Shown in pieces: positions 7,732 to 17,344 of a stretch of 64,000 nucleotides of DNA. The position numbers and the translations under genes are program-made. The DNA lies in contig NZ_CP062500.1 in the NCBI RefSeq assembly GCF_014879975.1, positions 496,001 through 560,000 of the forward strand, given 5' to 3'. The notes below the pieces were generated by a model. That model was not told the DNA's origin, ran no database searches, and saw only the letters and a program-made list of their open reading frames with translations. The stretch's first letter is position 1, and each line of letters starts with the position of its first letter. This DNA is from Vibrio bathopelagicus. Lineage in GTDB: Bacteria; Pseudomonadota; Gammaproteobacteria; Enterobacterales; Vibrionaceae.

Positions 7732-9535
7732 GCTCTGCCCAACTGATTTCTCGTTGTACGATGCAATTGTTGTCGATAGTCAGCACACCGGTTTCTCCTG
7801 GAATGCTGTAGCCTTGAACGGCTTTCATCTGTGGAAGCGCATCCATTAGGTAATAAGCATCCATTCCCAACGCTTGCAGACGTTTTTGGCCGTTTGAGTT
7901 TGAAGGCCATAGGTCGTTTAGCTCTTTGTTCAGCTCGTTCTTGTTCTCAACCAATAGTGGGATGTCGCTGTAGAACACACCTGTTAAGTCTTCGTACTGC
8001 TTATCACCGCTGTTGCTGCGTGAGTTTGAGAACAAGGCTGGTTGGTCAGCATCTGGGTTAATCGCCACTTCAATGAAAGGCTTAATCAATGTTAGCTCTG
8101 AGTTCTTCGCCACAATGTAGACTGAGTCGATATCGCGACGACTGCGTGGCTCAGTTTCTAGATCCAGATTAAGGAGGCCATCCATTTGAGCGATACGCTG
8201 CTGGCTTTCTTGTAGTCCGAATACTTGATTCACATTACGCTGAAGTTGGCGTTTGTCAGAGAACATAGTAATCGCGACTTCGTTGTTGCTGTACTTTTTC
8301 CACTCGGCTTTGAAGGCTTGCTCTACTCGGTCACCTAAGCGTCCTTTTGGCGCTAGGATAAGCGGGTACTTGTAGCCTTGAGCAAAAAGATGTTTCGCTG
8401 CTTGAGCGACTTCTTGTTCTGGCGATAGAGCGAGATAGCAGATATTAGTATCAGGTTCTAGTTGCGTTGGAATGTTCAAAGCTAACGCAGGAATCGAGTT
8501 CTCGTGATTTTTCTGCGCTTGTTGTAGCTTGGTGATGTTGCTCTTAATCAGCGGGCCAACAATGAAATCAACGTTGTTTTCTTCCAGCGTTGCTTTAATT
8601 TCAGCGGCACTTTGTACGTTGGTATCCATAACAGTTAGTGTTGCATCTTCTTCGCGCTCTTTGTCATTCATCATTGCAAAGATAAAACCGTCACGAACGA
8701 GTTGAGCCTGCTTGCCGTACTTACCTGTTAAAGGAAGCAATAGCGCGGTGCTGGTCGGCTTGCTGATTTCTAACGCTAATATGTCGGTGATCGCTTGAGG
8801 TGTATAAAGCGCTGCTGGGTGACGAGGGTTCTCAGCTAACCAGTCAGACAGTGTTTTCTGTAGGTCTGGAAGATTTGAGTTGAGCGTTTTCATGTAAATA
8901 GACAGCTGTAACCAGCCCGCTAAAACGTCTTCGGTAGGAGACGTTTTGAGTTCTAGAATCTCATATTGAGAATAGCTATTCAGATTCTGCCAAATACGGT
9001 CAGCCGTTTGTTGCTGGATTTCTTCATCAGCATCTACGTACTCTGAATAAAGCACTAACTCACTGCTCGCTTCGAAATATTCTGTCTTCATCTCGGAAAT
9101 ATTAGCGCGTAGCTCGTGATAATCTTTCCATTGCTCGTTAGGCAGTTTCCACCACGGCTGAAAATTAAGTTGGCTATAGGCTTGATCTGGTTGTGAGTTA
9201 TTTACTAATAACTGCGCACGAGCCAGTTGCCATTCTGCTTGTTGCACTTCGCTAAGCTCTTGCTTTGCTATGCGTTTGATAAGCAAAGTAGCTTGATCGG
9301 TTTTTCCAGCTTGCACAGAGGCTTTAAGTGCCATGATTAGCCAATCGTTTTGCAGGCTTCCTTTGCTGCTATCCGCTTGCATCATGTATCTTTCAGTTGA
9401 TTGCGCTGGATCTAGTGTAATATCAACACGCGTTGGTGCTTGAGGGCCTGAAGAACAAGCCGCCAACGTAATTGCTAATGCAATTGGAGTGAGTAAGCGT
9501 GGTACACTGAGTCTCTTATGGTTCATCGTTGCCAT
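7718..9535 (-). CDS. lpoA: Penicillin-binding protein activator LpoA
   Basis: Encodes 605 residues. A lipoprotein signal ends in LAAC (C27 if translation starts at the first Met, MATMNHKRLS; the Met at position 4 is also possible). The N-terminal half is helical with TPR-like repeats, and the C-terminal half resembles periplasmic binding proteins (ALLLPLTGKYGKQAQLVRDGF). LpoA is the outer-membrane activator of the peptidoglycan synthase PBP1A. First gene of a four-gene minus-strand operon; 61 bp separate it from the divergent rsmI. Related in role to the mur/fts cluster 2 kb away. Confidence 0.95.
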   Translation of the reverse strand: MATMNHKRLSVPRLLTPIALAITLAACSSGPQAPTRVDITLDPAQSTERYMMQADSSKGSLQNDWLIMALKASVQAGKTDQATLLIKRIAKQELSEVQQAEWQLARAQLLVNNSQPDQAYSQLNFQPWWKLPNEQWKDYHELRANISEMKTEYFEASSELVLYSEYVDADEEIQQQTADRIWQNLNSYSQYEILELKTSPTEDVLAGWLQLSIYMKTLNSNLPDLQKTLSDWLAENPRHPAALYTPQAITDILALEISKPTSTALLLPLTGKYGKQAQLVRDGFIFAMMNDKEREEDATLTVMDTNVQSAAEIKATLEENNVDFIVGPLIKSNITKLQQAQKNHENSIPALALNIPTQLEPDTNICYLALSPEQEVAQAAKHLFAQGYKYPLILAPKGRLGDRVEQAFKAEWKKYSNNEVAITMFSDKRQLQRNVNQVFGLQESQQRIAQMDGLLNLDLETEPRSRRDIDSVYIVAKNSELTLIKPFIEVAINPDADQPALFSNSRSNSGDKQYEDLTGVFYSDIPLLVENKNELNKELNDLWPSNSNGQKRLQALGMDAYYLMDALPQMKAVQGYSIPGETGVLTIDNNCIVQREISWAEHGAF

Positions 9536-9596
9536 GAGTTCTTTAAATTCCGTATCAATTTGTATCTATATTAATCGTTGAAGTGATGGTAAACAA

Positions 9597-10463
9597 ATGA
9601 CAGATAACAAAACCTTGCTCACAGAGAGCCCAACTCTCTATATTGTGCCAACCCCAATCGGAAATTTGGGAGATATCACTCAAAGAGCAATTGAAATTTT
9701 ATCAAGTGTCGATGTTATTGCAGCCGAAGACACACGCCACACGGGTAAGCTGCTTGCTCACTTCAATATATCCACCAGAACGTTCGCTTTACATGATCAT
9801 AATGAACAAACTAAAGCGCAAGTTCTAGTCGAAAGGTTATTAGAAGGTCAGTCTATCGCATTAGTCTCTGATGCGGGTACTCCTTTAATCAGTGACCCAG
9901 GTTACCATCTTGTATCACAATGTCGTCAAGCGGGTGTGAGAGTTGTGCCACTTCCTGGTGCTTGTGCTGTGATTACCGCACTCAGTGCGTCTGGTTTGCC
10001 GTCTGATCGTTTCAGCTTTGAAGGCTTCTTACCGCCAAAGAGTAAAGGTCGTAAAGACAAGTTCTTAGAGATCGCAAAAGCAGAACGCACGTGTATCTTC
10101 TACGAATCTCCGCACCGTATTACTGATTCTCTACAAGACATGCTAGAGATCTTAGGCCCAGACCGTGAGGTTGTGTTGGCGCGTGAGCTGACTAAAACAT
10201 TCGAAACCATTCAAGGGTTACCACTCGGTGAGCTTATTGAGTGGATTGAAGAAGATTCGAACCGTAAGCGCGGCGAGATGGTGCTGCTGATTCATGGTCA
10301 CCGTGAAGAGGCGTCCACAGAGCTACCAGACGAAGCTACCCGCACGCTGGGTATTCTAACCAAAGAGCTGCCCCTTAAAAAAGCAGCAGCAATGACGGCA
10401 GAGATCTACAACCTTAAGAAGAATGCACTCTATAAGTGGGGTCTAGAACACCTAGACAACTAA
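9597..10463 (+). CDS. rsmI: 16S rRNA (cytidine-1402-2'-O)-methyltransferase RsmI
   Basis: Encodes 288 residues. It starts with the tetrapyrrole-methylase-fold signature [18 protein letters not shown] and has [24 protein letters not shown] and [12 protein letters not shown], the standard RsmI blocks. With RsmH, encoded 1 kb downstream, it makes the doubly methylated C1402 in the 16S decoding centre: RsmI methylates the 2'-hydroxyl and RsmH the N4. Transcribed divergently from lpoA. Ends 305 bp before the start of rnpB. Confidence 0.96.
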   Translation: MTDNKTLLTESPTLYIVPTPIGNLGDITQRAIEILSSVDVIAAEDTRHTGKLLAHFNISTRTFALHDHNEQTKAQVLVERLLEGQSIALVSDAGTPLISDPGYHLVSQCRQAGVRVVPLPGACAVITALSASGLPSDRFSFEGFLPPKSKGRKDKFLEIAKAERTCIFYESPHRITDSLQDMLEILGPDREVVLARELTKTFETIQGLPLGELIEWIEEDSNRKRGEMVLLIHGHREEASTELPDEATRTLGILTKELPLKKAAAMTAEIYNLKKNALYKWGLEHLDN

Positions 10464-10731
10464 TACTTCTTTAGTGATTTAGTTCAGATACAGATAAATG
10501 AGTAACTAAGCTGTTCTCTTTTATCTGTATTGCTAATCTGCCGCTCGCTCTTAAATGTTTTCGCAACTCTCATCCGCTTTTAATTTTTTTTCGAATCCCT
10601 CATCTCGTTACTCGCATCCGCTTTTAATTCTTTTCGAATCTCTTATCTCGCTAGGCGTATCTGCTCTTTAGCTGCTTTTGCTTAATTTCTGAACACTTAA
10701 CAATCGGTTTGCAGCATATTTGTGATCTCGC
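10464..10731. repeat. rsmI-rnpB gap with an inverted repeat and a 44-bp tandem repeat
   Basis: No gene is visible here. ATACAGATAAA (10488-10498) and TTTATCTGTAT (10520-10530) form a perfect 11-bp inverted repeat just after rsmI; with no T-run it is not a standard terminator. A direct tandem repeat follows: copy 1 at 10571-10614 (44 bp) and copy 2 at 10615-10657 (43 bp), both beginning CATCCGCTTTTAATT and sharing TCGAATC and ATCTCG. A possible third, decayed copy follows from 10658. Confidence 0.6.
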
Positions 10732-10760
10732 TAGACACTGCACACTAATCTCTATACAAT
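10732..10760 (+). promoter_or_regulatory. rnpB promoter
   Basis: TAGACA (10732-10737), 17-bp spacer, TACAAT (10755-10760): both hexamers match five of six sigma-70 consensus positions. The -10 lies nine bases before the predicted RNA 5' end at 10769, as expected for a stable RNA. Confidence 0.8.
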
Positions 10761-10768
10761 CCGCCCTC

Positions 10769-11207
10769 GGAGTTGAACGGGTAATCGCTGCTTTGCTGAT
10801 GTCCTTCGGGAGACTGACGTTGAGGTCCTTAGGGAAACTGACGTTGAAGTCCTTCGGGAGACTGGTAGAGGGGAGGAACGTCCGGGCTCCATAGAGCAGG
10901 GTGCCAGATAACGTCTGGGGGGCGCGAGCCCACGACAAGTGCAGCAGAGAGAAGACCGCCGATGGCCTCATTTCTTCGGAAGAGGCACAGGTAAGGCTGA
11001 AAGGGTGCGGTAAGAGCGCACCGTGCGGCTGGCAACAGTTCGTAGCAAGGTAAACTCCACCCGGAGCAAGATCAAATAGGCCCTCGCATTGCGCTGCTCG
11101 CGTATGGGGGCGGGTAGATTGCTTGAGCCTGTGAGCGATTGCAGGCCTAGACGAATGGTTACCGCCGCGCAAGCGGAACAGAACCCGGCGTATGTGTCAA
11201 CTCCACC
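10769..11207 (+). ncRNA. rnpB: RNase P RNA (bacterial type A)
   Basis: The RNA component of RNase P, which cleaves tRNA 5' leaders. Conserved blocks resemble E. coli M1 RNA: GGGGAGGAACGTCCGGGCTC (from 10869), CATAGAGCAGGGTGCCAG, the region GGTAAACTCCACCCGGAGCA (11050s), and ACAGAACCCGGC near the 3' end. The ends pair: GGAGTTGA (10769-10776) with TCAACTCC (11197-11204), forming P1. Predicted length is about 439 nt against 377 in E. coli; most of the excess is a 24-bp tandem repeat in the P3 region (10801-10870). Ends are set by P1 pairing and may be off by a few bases. Confidence 0.96.
10801..10870 (+). repeat. 24-bp tandem repeat inside rnpB (about 2.9 copies)
   Basis: Copies at 10801-10824, 10825-10848 and 10849-10870. 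Copies 1 and 3 share GTCCTTCGGGAGACTG exactly; copy 2 has two changes in that block (TTAGGGAAAC) that remove the UUCG loop. The block corresponds to the apical hairpin of P3 in E. coli M1 RNA, so two extra units are present. Confidence 0.9.
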
Positions 11208-11216
11208 TATATAAAG

Positions 11217-11252
11217 AACCCATCATTACTTAACGGTAGTGATGGGTTTTTT
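11217..11252 (+). terminator. rnpB terminator
   Basis: Stem AACCCATCATTACT / GGTAGTGATGGGTT with loop TAAC and a run of T, ten bases after the RNase P RNA 3' end. Confidence 0.9.
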
Positions 11253-11308
11253 GCTTTATATTGACGTAAATTATTTAGATTTCCTTAGAATCCTTCATCC
11301 TGATATGA

Positions 11309-11339
11309 GCTTGGGTCAAAAATTCCCAAAGCCTATACA
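11309..11339 (+). promoter_or_regulatory. Candidate dcw-cluster promoter overlapping a dyad
   Basis: GCTTGGG (11309-11315) and CCCAAAGC (11325-11332) form an imperfect dyad. It covers a weak -35-like TTGGGT (11311-11316), which is 17 bp before TATACA (11334-11339). This is the best promoter-like sequence in the gap before rsmH. In E. coli the cluster promoter carries TGGG repeats bound by MraZ; no mraZ gene is present here. Confidence 0.4.
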
Positions 11340-11436
11340 CAATATGGTGGAGATACAGCTCGAAATCAGTACACTAAAACGTTAATAGAACAAATTATTG
11401 CCTAACTAACGGCTCAATCCACTCACTGAGAAGACT

Positions 11437-12387
11437 ATGACAGAAGCATTCAAACATATTTCAGTATTGCTTAACGAATCTATTGACGGACTTGCGATCA
11501 AACCTGACGGTACCTACATCGATGGTACTTTTGGCCGTGGTGGTCACAGCCGTACAATCCTGTCTAAACTGGGCGAGAATGGACGACTCTTTAGTATCGA
11601 CCGCGATCCACAAGCGATTGCTGAAGCTCAGAAGATTGATGATCCCCGTTTTACAATTATTCATGGCCCATTTTCGGGTATGGCTGAATATGCAGAGCGT
11701 TATGACTTAGTCGGTCAAGTGGATGGCGTTTTACTGGATTTAGGTGTTTCTTCACCGCAGCTGGATGATGCTGAACGTGGCTTTAGCTTCATGAAAGATG
11801 GCCCGTTGGACATGCGTATGGATCCAACCACGGGTATTCCTGTTTCTCAGTGGTTAGTTGAAGCGGATCTTGATGATATCACTTGGGTTATTCGTGAGTT
11901 TGGTGAAGACAAACACGCTCGCCGTATCGCGAAAGGCATCATTGCTTATCAAGAGAACGAAGAGAACGAACCGTTAACGCGTACTGGCCAACTGGCTAAG
12001 CTTATCTCAGATGTTGCTCCAAAGAGCTTTAAAGAGAAAAAGCACCCAGCGACACGTGCATTCCAAGCGTTTCGTATCTATATCAACAGTGAACTTGAAG
12101 AGATCGATACCGCACTGAAAGGCGCTGCAAGCATTCTTGCTCCTCAAGGTCGTATCTCTGTTATCAGCTTCCACTCTCTTGAAGACCGTATGGTGAAGCG
12201 CTTTATCCGTAAAGAGAGCCAAGGGCCGCAAGTTCCTCACGGTTTACCGCTAACAGAAGATCAAATTAAAGCTTTAGGCAGTGCCGATCTAAAACCAATA
12301 GGTAAAGCGATCAAGCCTTCTAAAGATGAAGTGGATGAGAATACTCGTTCGCGCAGCTCAGTTCTACGAATCGCAGAAAAGCTATAG
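11437..12387 (+). CDS. rsmH: 16S rRNA (cytosine-1402-N4)-methyltransferase RsmH
   Basis: Encodes 316 residues. The SAM-binding start ([25 protein letters not shown]) and the block [24 protein letters not shown] are RsmH (MraW) signatures, followed by the internal helical insertion and the [16 protein letters not shown] motif. It adds the N4 methyl group to C1402 of 16S rRNA, partner to RsmI. First gene of the division and cell wall cluster here; mraZ, which precedes it in E. coli, is not in the 184-bp gap upstream. ftsL starts three bases after its stop. Confidence 0.97.
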   Translation: MTEAFKHISVLLNESIDGLAIKPDGTYIDGTFGRGGHSRTILSKLGENGRLFSIDRDPQAIAEAQKIDDPRFTIIHGPFSGMAEYAERYDLVGQVDGVLLDLGVSSPQLDDAERGFSFMKDGPLDMRMDPTTGIPVSQWLVEADLDDITWVIREFGEDKHARRIAKGIIAYQENEENEPLTRTGQLAKLISDVAPKSFKEKKHPATRAFQAFRIYINSELEEIDTALKGAASILAPQGRISVISFHSLEDRMVKRFIRKESQGPQVPHGLPLTEDQIKALGSADLKPIGKAIKPSKDEVDENTRSRSSVLRIAEKL

Positions 12388-12390
12388 TCA

Positions 12391-12708
12391 ATGAAGACCT
12401 CCAAACCAAACTTAGCCAAGATAATATTTTTTGATTTGATCTCAGTGGGCAAAGTCCCACTGGTGCTTCTTATCTGTATCTTCGCGAGTGCGATGGGGGT
12501 CGTTCTTACGACGCATATGTCACGTCAGGCTATTACGCAAAAAGACACGGCATTAGTGGAGCGAGAACAGCTTGATGATGAGTGGCGAAATTTAATGCTT
12601 GAAGAGACGGCTCTAGCTGAACATAGCCGCGTTCAAGCAGCAGCAAAACGAGAGCTAGACATGAAACGTCCAGATTCTGACAAAGAAGTAGTGATCACAT
12701 TGAAATGA
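12391..12708 (+). CDS. ftsL: Cell division protein FtsL
   Basis: Encodes 105 residues: a short cytoplasmic N-terminus, one membrane segment (VPLVLLICIFASAMGVVLTTH, about residues 24-44) and a periplasmic coiled coil (residues 50-95, rich in Glu, Arg and Gln). That is the bitopic architecture of FtsL, which forms a complex with FtsB and FtsQ and passes the activation signal to FtsWI. Assignment rests on architecture and on its place between rsmH and ftsI, since FtsL sequences diverge fast. Its stop overlaps the ftsI start by four bases. Confidence 0.93.
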   Translation: MKTSKPNLAKIIFFDLISVGKVPLVLLICIFASAMGVVLTTHMSRQAITQKDTALVEREQLDDEWRNLMLEETALAEHSRVQAAAKRELDMKRPDSDKEVVITLK

Positions 12709-14462
12709 CCGGTAAAAAGGAAAAAGCACCCGCGAAAACCGTTAATAAATCAACGAAAGAGCGAGTGAAGAGCGAAAAGGATTCGGATCCAATTCTTATT
12801 AAATGGCGTTTCAACGTCGTGATTGCTTTCGTGTTTCTTGCTTTTGCTGCACTCGTAGGCCGCGTGGCTTACATTCAAATCATTGAACCAGATAACTTAA
12901 TTCGTCAGGGCGACCTTCGCTCGGTACGTGTTAAGGCAATTCCTTCCGCCCGCGGTATTATCTCAGACCGCAATGGCGAACCGCTTGCTGTAAGTGTTCC
13001 AGTGGAAGCGGTATGGGCCGATCCGAAAACTATTTTCGATAAAAACGGCATGGCTCAAATTGATCGTTGGTATGCGTTAGCCGATGTACTTGGCCTACAG
13101 CGACAATCAATGATCGATAAGATCTCTAGCAACAAATCCCGCCGATTTATCTATCTACAAAGACAAGTTAGCCCCGCGATGGCTAAGTATATTCGCGAGC
13201 TTAAGTTGGTGGGTGTTGGCCTGAAAGCGGAATCTCGACGTTACTACCCTGCAGGCGAAGTCAGTGCACACCTTATCGGTGTAACCGGCATTGACGGGCA
13301 CGGTTTGGAAGGCGTTGAACGCAGCTATGACAAATGGCTCACGGGCGAGGCGGGTAAGCGGACTATTCGTAAAGATCGTTACGGGCGCGTTGTTGAAAAT
13401 ATTGCCTTAGAAGAGCGTGAAGAAGGCAAACCACTAGAGCTAACGATCGATCAACGACTTCAGGCGATAGCTTATCGAGCGATTAAGCAGGCCGTGGCGG
13501 ATCATAAGGCGACTTCAGGCTCTGCTGTATTACTCGATGTAAAAACGGGTGCCGTGTTAGCCATGGTTAATGCCCCTTCTTATAATCCGAATAATCGTGC
13601 TGATTTACAAAGCTTTAAGATGCGTAACCGCGTTCTGACAGATGCAATGGAACCAGGTTCTACCGTGAAACCTTTTGTGGTTTTAGCGGCGCTAGAGAAC
13701 GGTACTGCAGACCCTGATATCGTTATTGATACGGGCAATGGCATTATGCAGATCGGTGGCAGTCGCGTACGAGACTCTTCTAAAGTCGGTAAGGCTGACT
13801 TAGCGCTTATCCTCAAGAAGTCGAGTAACATCGGCGTAGCTAAATTGGCACTTAATATGCCACTTGAAGCTTTGCTTGGTATGTACAGTTCAGTTGGTCT
13901 AGGCGAGATGTCTGGGCTCAACTTGGTTGGTGAAACGAGCGGTATTTTCCCGAATCGCCGTCGTTGGTCAAAGTTTGAAATTGCGACCTTAGCGTTCGGT
14001 TATGGTTTGTCGGTTACGCCGATGCAGTTGGCTCATGCTTATGCAACGCTAGCCAACAAAGGCATGTATGAACCGATTCATATTATTAAGAGTAACGACC
14101 AAGATTTTTCTAAGCAAATCATCAAGCGAGAGAACGCTGAACTGGTTTTGAATATGCTAGAAGGGGTTACTCAAAAAGGCGGTACGGCAACAAGAGCCGC
14201 AGTGCCTGGTTATCGAGTTGCAGCAAAAACGGGTACCTCTCGTAAGGCTGAAGCGGGCGGCTACAGTGATGAATACATCGCAGTGACCGCAGGCTTTGCT
14301 CCCGTTAGTGACCCAAGGGTGGCGCTGGTTGTTGTGGTCAATGAGCCTCAAGGTGACCTTTACTATGGCGGTTCAGTCGCAGCCCCCGTTTTTTCTGAAA
14401 TCATGAAGGGTGCACTGCAAATACTCAATGTCCCTGCTGATGAAAACAAGTTTCAAGAATAG
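12705..14462 (+). CDS. ftsI: Septal peptidoglycan transpeptidase FtsI (PBP3)
   Basis: Encodes 585 residues: a Lys-rich cytoplasmic tail (1-30), one membrane anchor (WRFNVVIAFVFLAFAALVGRV), a pedestal domain and a penicillin-binding transpeptidase domain. The active-site motifs are intact: S319-x-x-K (GSTVKP), S373-S-N and K508-T-G-T. FtsI crosslinks septal peptidoglycan made by FtsW and is the classic target of cephalexin and aztreonam. The start codon overlaps ftsL and the N-terminal tail is rather long and basic. Confidence 0.97.
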   Translation: MTGKKEKAPAKTVNKSTKERVKSEKDSDPILIKWRFNVVIAFVFLAFAALVGRVAYIQIIEPDNLIRQGDLRSVRVKAIPSARGIISDRNGEPLAVSVPVEAVWADPKTIFDKNGMAQIDRWYALADVLGLQRQSMIDKISSNKSRRFIYLQRQVSPAMAKYIRELKLVGVGLKAESRRYYPAGEVSAHLIGVTGIDGHGLEGVERSYDKWLTGEAGKRTIRKDRYGRVVENIALEEREEGKPLELTIDQRLQAIAYRAIKQAVADHKATSGSAVLLDVKTGAVLAMVNAPSYNPNNRADLQSFKMRNRVLTDAMEPGSTVKPFVVLAALENGTADPDIVIDTGNGIMQIGGSRVRDSSKVGKADLALILKKSSNIGVAKLALNMPLEALLGMYSSVGLGEMSGLNLVGETSGIFPNRRRWSKFEIATLAFGYGLSVTPMQLAHAYATLANKGMYEPIHIIKSNDQDFSKQIIKRENAELVLNMLEGVTQKGGTATRAAVPGYRVAAKTGTSRKAEAGGYSDEYIAVTAGFAPVSDPRVALVVVVNEPQGDLYYGGSVAAPVFSEIMKGALQILNVPADENKFQE

Positions 14463-14480
14463 AGCTAATCAGGATTCAAT

Positions 14481-15965
14481 ATGAGTAATAGCCTCACGCT
14501 GTCATCTTTACTTTCTCCTTGGGGAGACTTTGGTTCTCCTGAGTTGGAGTCGATTGCTATTGAGCAATTGGAGTTAGATAGCCGAGCCATCAAGGATGGT
14601 GATGTTTTTGTTGCCGTAATCGGACATGCTGTCGATGGTCGTCGGTTTATCGACAAAGCGGTCGCTCAAGGCGCGAAAGCCGTCATTGCACAAGCTGGCG
14701 ATGACAAAGTTCATGGCTTGGTTGAATGGCTAAACTCGGTTCCTGTGGTTTATATTTCAGACTTAAACTCAATACTCTCTGAATTAGCTGGCCGTGTTTA
14801 TTCTTCTCAAGCGACCAAATTGATTGGTGTCACGGGCACCAATGGTAAAACCACCATCACCCAGTTGATTGCTCAATGGCTTGATCTCGTCGGCCAGCGT
14901 TCAGCGGTAATGGGCACTACTGGTAATGGTTTCTTAGATAATCTAAAAACTGCTGCTAACACCACGGGGAGTGCTATTGAAATACAGCACACATTGAGTG
15001 AGTTGGCTGCAGAAAAAGCGGTTTATACCGCAATGGAAATCTCTTCTCATGGTTTGGTTCAAGGCCGAGTAAAAGCGTTGGATTTTGAGGTTGGTGTATT
15101 TACTAACCTGAGCCGTGATCATCTTGATTATCACGGTACGATGGAAGAGTACGCATTGGCTAAGAAGAGCCTGTTTACTCAACACAAATGCAAGCACGCA
15201 GTCATTAATGTGGATGACGAAGTGGGTAAAGCTTGGATGTCAGATTTATCCAATGCAATAGCCGTTTCACTGTCACCGCTAACGGGCTATCAACAATCGC
15301 TATGGGCATCTGATGTCGCTTATGCAGAAACCGGTATTCAGTTGTCTTTCGATGGTAGCTGGGGACAAGGGAAGTTTTCTGTTCCACTGATTGGTCAGTT
15401 CAACGCATCAAATGTACTGGTTGCTTTTGCGACTTTGCTTTCGTTGGGTATCGACAAGCAAACCTTGGTCGATACCGCGTCTCAGCTTCAGCCTGTTATT
15501 GGCCGTATGGAGCTTTTCCAAACTCCGAACAAGGCAAAAGTGGTTGTCGATTACGCTCATACGCCCGATGCGCTAGAGAAAGCATTGGCAGCACTACGCG
15601 TGCATTGCTCTGGACAACTGTGGGCAATCTTCGGCTGCGGTGGTGACCGCGACACCGGTAAGCGCCCAATGATGGCGGCAACCGCAGAGCAGTTCGCAGA
15701 TAAAAGCATTATTTCAGATGACAACCCTCGTAGTGAAGATCCTGCGTTGATTGTTAAAGATATGCTGGCTGGCTTAAGTAAACCTGAATCTGCATTTGTC
15801 GAGCACGATCGCTATCAAGCCCTTAAGTTTGCTCTAGAGCAGGCTGGCAGCAATGACATTATTCTTTTGGCTGGTAAAGGCCATGAGGATTACCAAGTAT
15901 TGAAAGACAAAACGGTACATTATTCAGACCGAGAGTCTGCGCTACAACTTTTAGGTATTTCATAA
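14481..15965 (+). CDS. murE: UDP-MurNAc-tripeptide synthetase (meso-diaminopimelate-adding) MurE
   Basis: Encodes 494 residues. The Mur-ligase ATP-binding loop [10 protein letters not shown] is at about residues 116-125, and the DNPRSEDP motif in the C-terminal domain is the signature of ligases that select meso-diaminopimelate rather than lysine. It adds meso-DAP to UDP-MurNAc-L-Ala-D-Glu in the cytoplasm. DAP is made through DapB, encoded at 32.0 kb. The stop overlaps the murF start. Confidence 0.97.
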   Translation: MSNSLTLSSLLSPWGDFGSPELESIAIEQLELDSRAIKDGDVFVAVIGHAVDGRRFIDKAVAQGAKAVIAQAGDDKVHGLVEWLNSVPVVYISDLNSILSELAGRVYSSQATKLIGVTGTNGKTTITQLIAQWLDLVGQRSAVMGTTGNGFLDNLKTAANTTGSAIEIQHTLSELAAEKAVYTAMEISSHGLVQGRVKALDFEVGVFTNLSRDHLDYHGTMEEYALAKKSLFTQHKCKHAVINVDDEVGKAWMSDLSNAIAVSLSPLTGYQQSLWASDVAYAETGIQLSFDGSWGQGKFSVPLIGQFNASNVLVAFATLLSLGIDKQTLVDTASQLQPVIGRMELFQTPNKAKVVVDYAHTPDALEKALAALRVHCSGQLWAIFGCGGDRDTGKRPMMAATAEQFADKSIISDDNPRSEDPALIVKDMLAGLSKPESAFVEHDRYQALKFALEQAGSNDIILLAGKGHEDYQVLKDKTVHYSDRESALQLLGIS

Positions 15966-17344
15966 TGATTGATGTATCACTCGAGCAGATTTGTTTTGCT
16001 GTTAATGGCGAGTTGATTGAGTCTTCAGAAACGAGTAGTCACAATACAGTGATCAACGCCGTTTCTACCGACACGCGTACAGTCGAAGACGGCGCGCTGT
16101 TTGTTGCTATCGTCGGTGATCGTTTCGATGCGCATGATTTTTGCCATCAAGCAGTTGCAGCAAACGCGAGCGCGTTGTTAGTCGAACGAAAACTTGACCT
16201 AAATATTACTCAAGTTGTTGTTGAAGACACTAAACTTGCTTTAGGTCAGCTAAGTGCTTGGATCCATAAGCAATGTAATGTTCCAACCATGGCGATTACA
16301 GGCAGCTGTGGCAAAACGACCGTCAAAGAGATGGTGGCAAGTATTCTACAGCAGCGAGGCAAGGTGCTGTTTACGGCAGGTAACTTCAATAATGATATTG
16401 GTGTGCCTTTGACTTTGCTACGCAGTGAACCAAGCGATGACTATGCGGTGATCGAATTAGGCGCCAACCATATTGGTGAAATCGCCTACACCACGCAGCT
16501 AGTCAAACCACAGGTTGCTTTAGTGAATAATGTGGCCGCGGCTCATTTAGAAGGCTTTGGTTCTATCGATGGCGTTAAACAAGCGAAAGGTGAAATCTTT
16601 CAGGGGCTTGCTGCCGATGATACTGCTATTGTTAATTTAGAGAGCAACGGTGGTGACTTTTGGAATGAAGTACTCGCGGATAAAACGGTACTGACATTTT
16701 CTGAAAGTAACCATGAAGCCGATTACTTTGCTGAAAATATTGAAATCAACGACCAAGGCGAAGCTTTCTTTGATATGCAAACGCCACTAGGTGCTACGGC
16801 TGTTGAACTTGGTATTATTGGTCAGCATAACGTGGCGAACGCGTTGGCAGCTGCAGCGTTGAGCATTCAATTTGGTGCAACGCTTGATGAAATAACAAGT
16901 GGTTTAGCGAATCTTATCTCGGTCAAAGGACGAGTTGAGGTTCAACAATTAAGTCAGAATATCAAGCTGATAGATGACAGTTATAACGCTAGCGTGCCTG
17001 CAATGAAGGCGGCAGCTAAACTGCTGTCGAGCTTTAAAGGTCAACGTTGGTTGATTTTAGGCAATATGGCTGAATTAGGCGACGAAAGTCTTGCACTTCA
17101 CCGTCAAGTCGGTGAATATGCTGCCCCATTCGCTTTTGAGCATGTACTCACTTACGGTGATGATACCAAGGTGATTAGTGAGGTCTGTAATGGTACCCAC
17201 TTTGTAACGCATCAAGCGATGATCGCACACATAGAGCAGCACTTATGCTTGCCGAATAACGTGTCACACACCTTGTTGGTGAAAGGCGCAAACAGTGCAG
17301 GAATGAGTAAAATAGCCGCTGCTTTAAAGGAGAACTTTTCATGA
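15965..17344 (+). CDS. murF: UDP-MurNAc-tripeptide D-alanyl-D-alanine ligase MurF
   Basis: Encodes 459 residues with the three Mur-ligase domains; the ATP loop [14 protein letters not shown] and the [10 protein letters not shown] and [13 protein letters not shown] blocks fit MurF. It adds the D-Ala-D-Ala dipeptide to complete the pentapeptide precursor. The dipeptide-making ligase (ddl) that often sits in this cluster is not in the window. Both ends overlap neighbouring genes (one base with murE, four with mraY), indicating one transcript. Confidence 0.97.
   Translation: MIDVSLEQICFAVNGELIESSETSSHNTVINAVSTDTRTVEDGALFVAIVGDRFDAHDFCHQAVAANASALLVERKLDLNITQVVVEDTKLALGQLSAWIHKQCNVPTMAITGSCGKTTVKEMVASILQQRGKVLFTAGNFNNDIGVPLTLLRSEPSDDYAVIELGANHIGEIAYTTQLVKPQVALVNNVAAAHLEGFGSIDGVKQAKGEIFQGLAADDTAIVNLESNGGDFWNEVLADKTVLTFSESNHEADYFAENIEINDQGEAFFDMQTPLGATAVELGIIGQHNVANALAAAALSIQFGATLDEITSGLANLISVKGRVEVQQLSQNIKLIDDSYNASVPAMKAAAKLLSSFKGQRWLILGNMAELGDESLALHRQVGEYAAPFAFEHVLTYGDDTKVISEVCNGTHFVTHQAMIAHIEQHLCLPNNVSHTLLVKGANSAGMSKIAAALKENFS

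Noticed and set aside
10651..11172. 173-residue minus-strand frame across rnpB
   Set aside because: It is antisense to the conserved RNase P RNA, has a low-complexity translation and no family signal. The long open frame is a by-product of the structured, repeated RNA gene.
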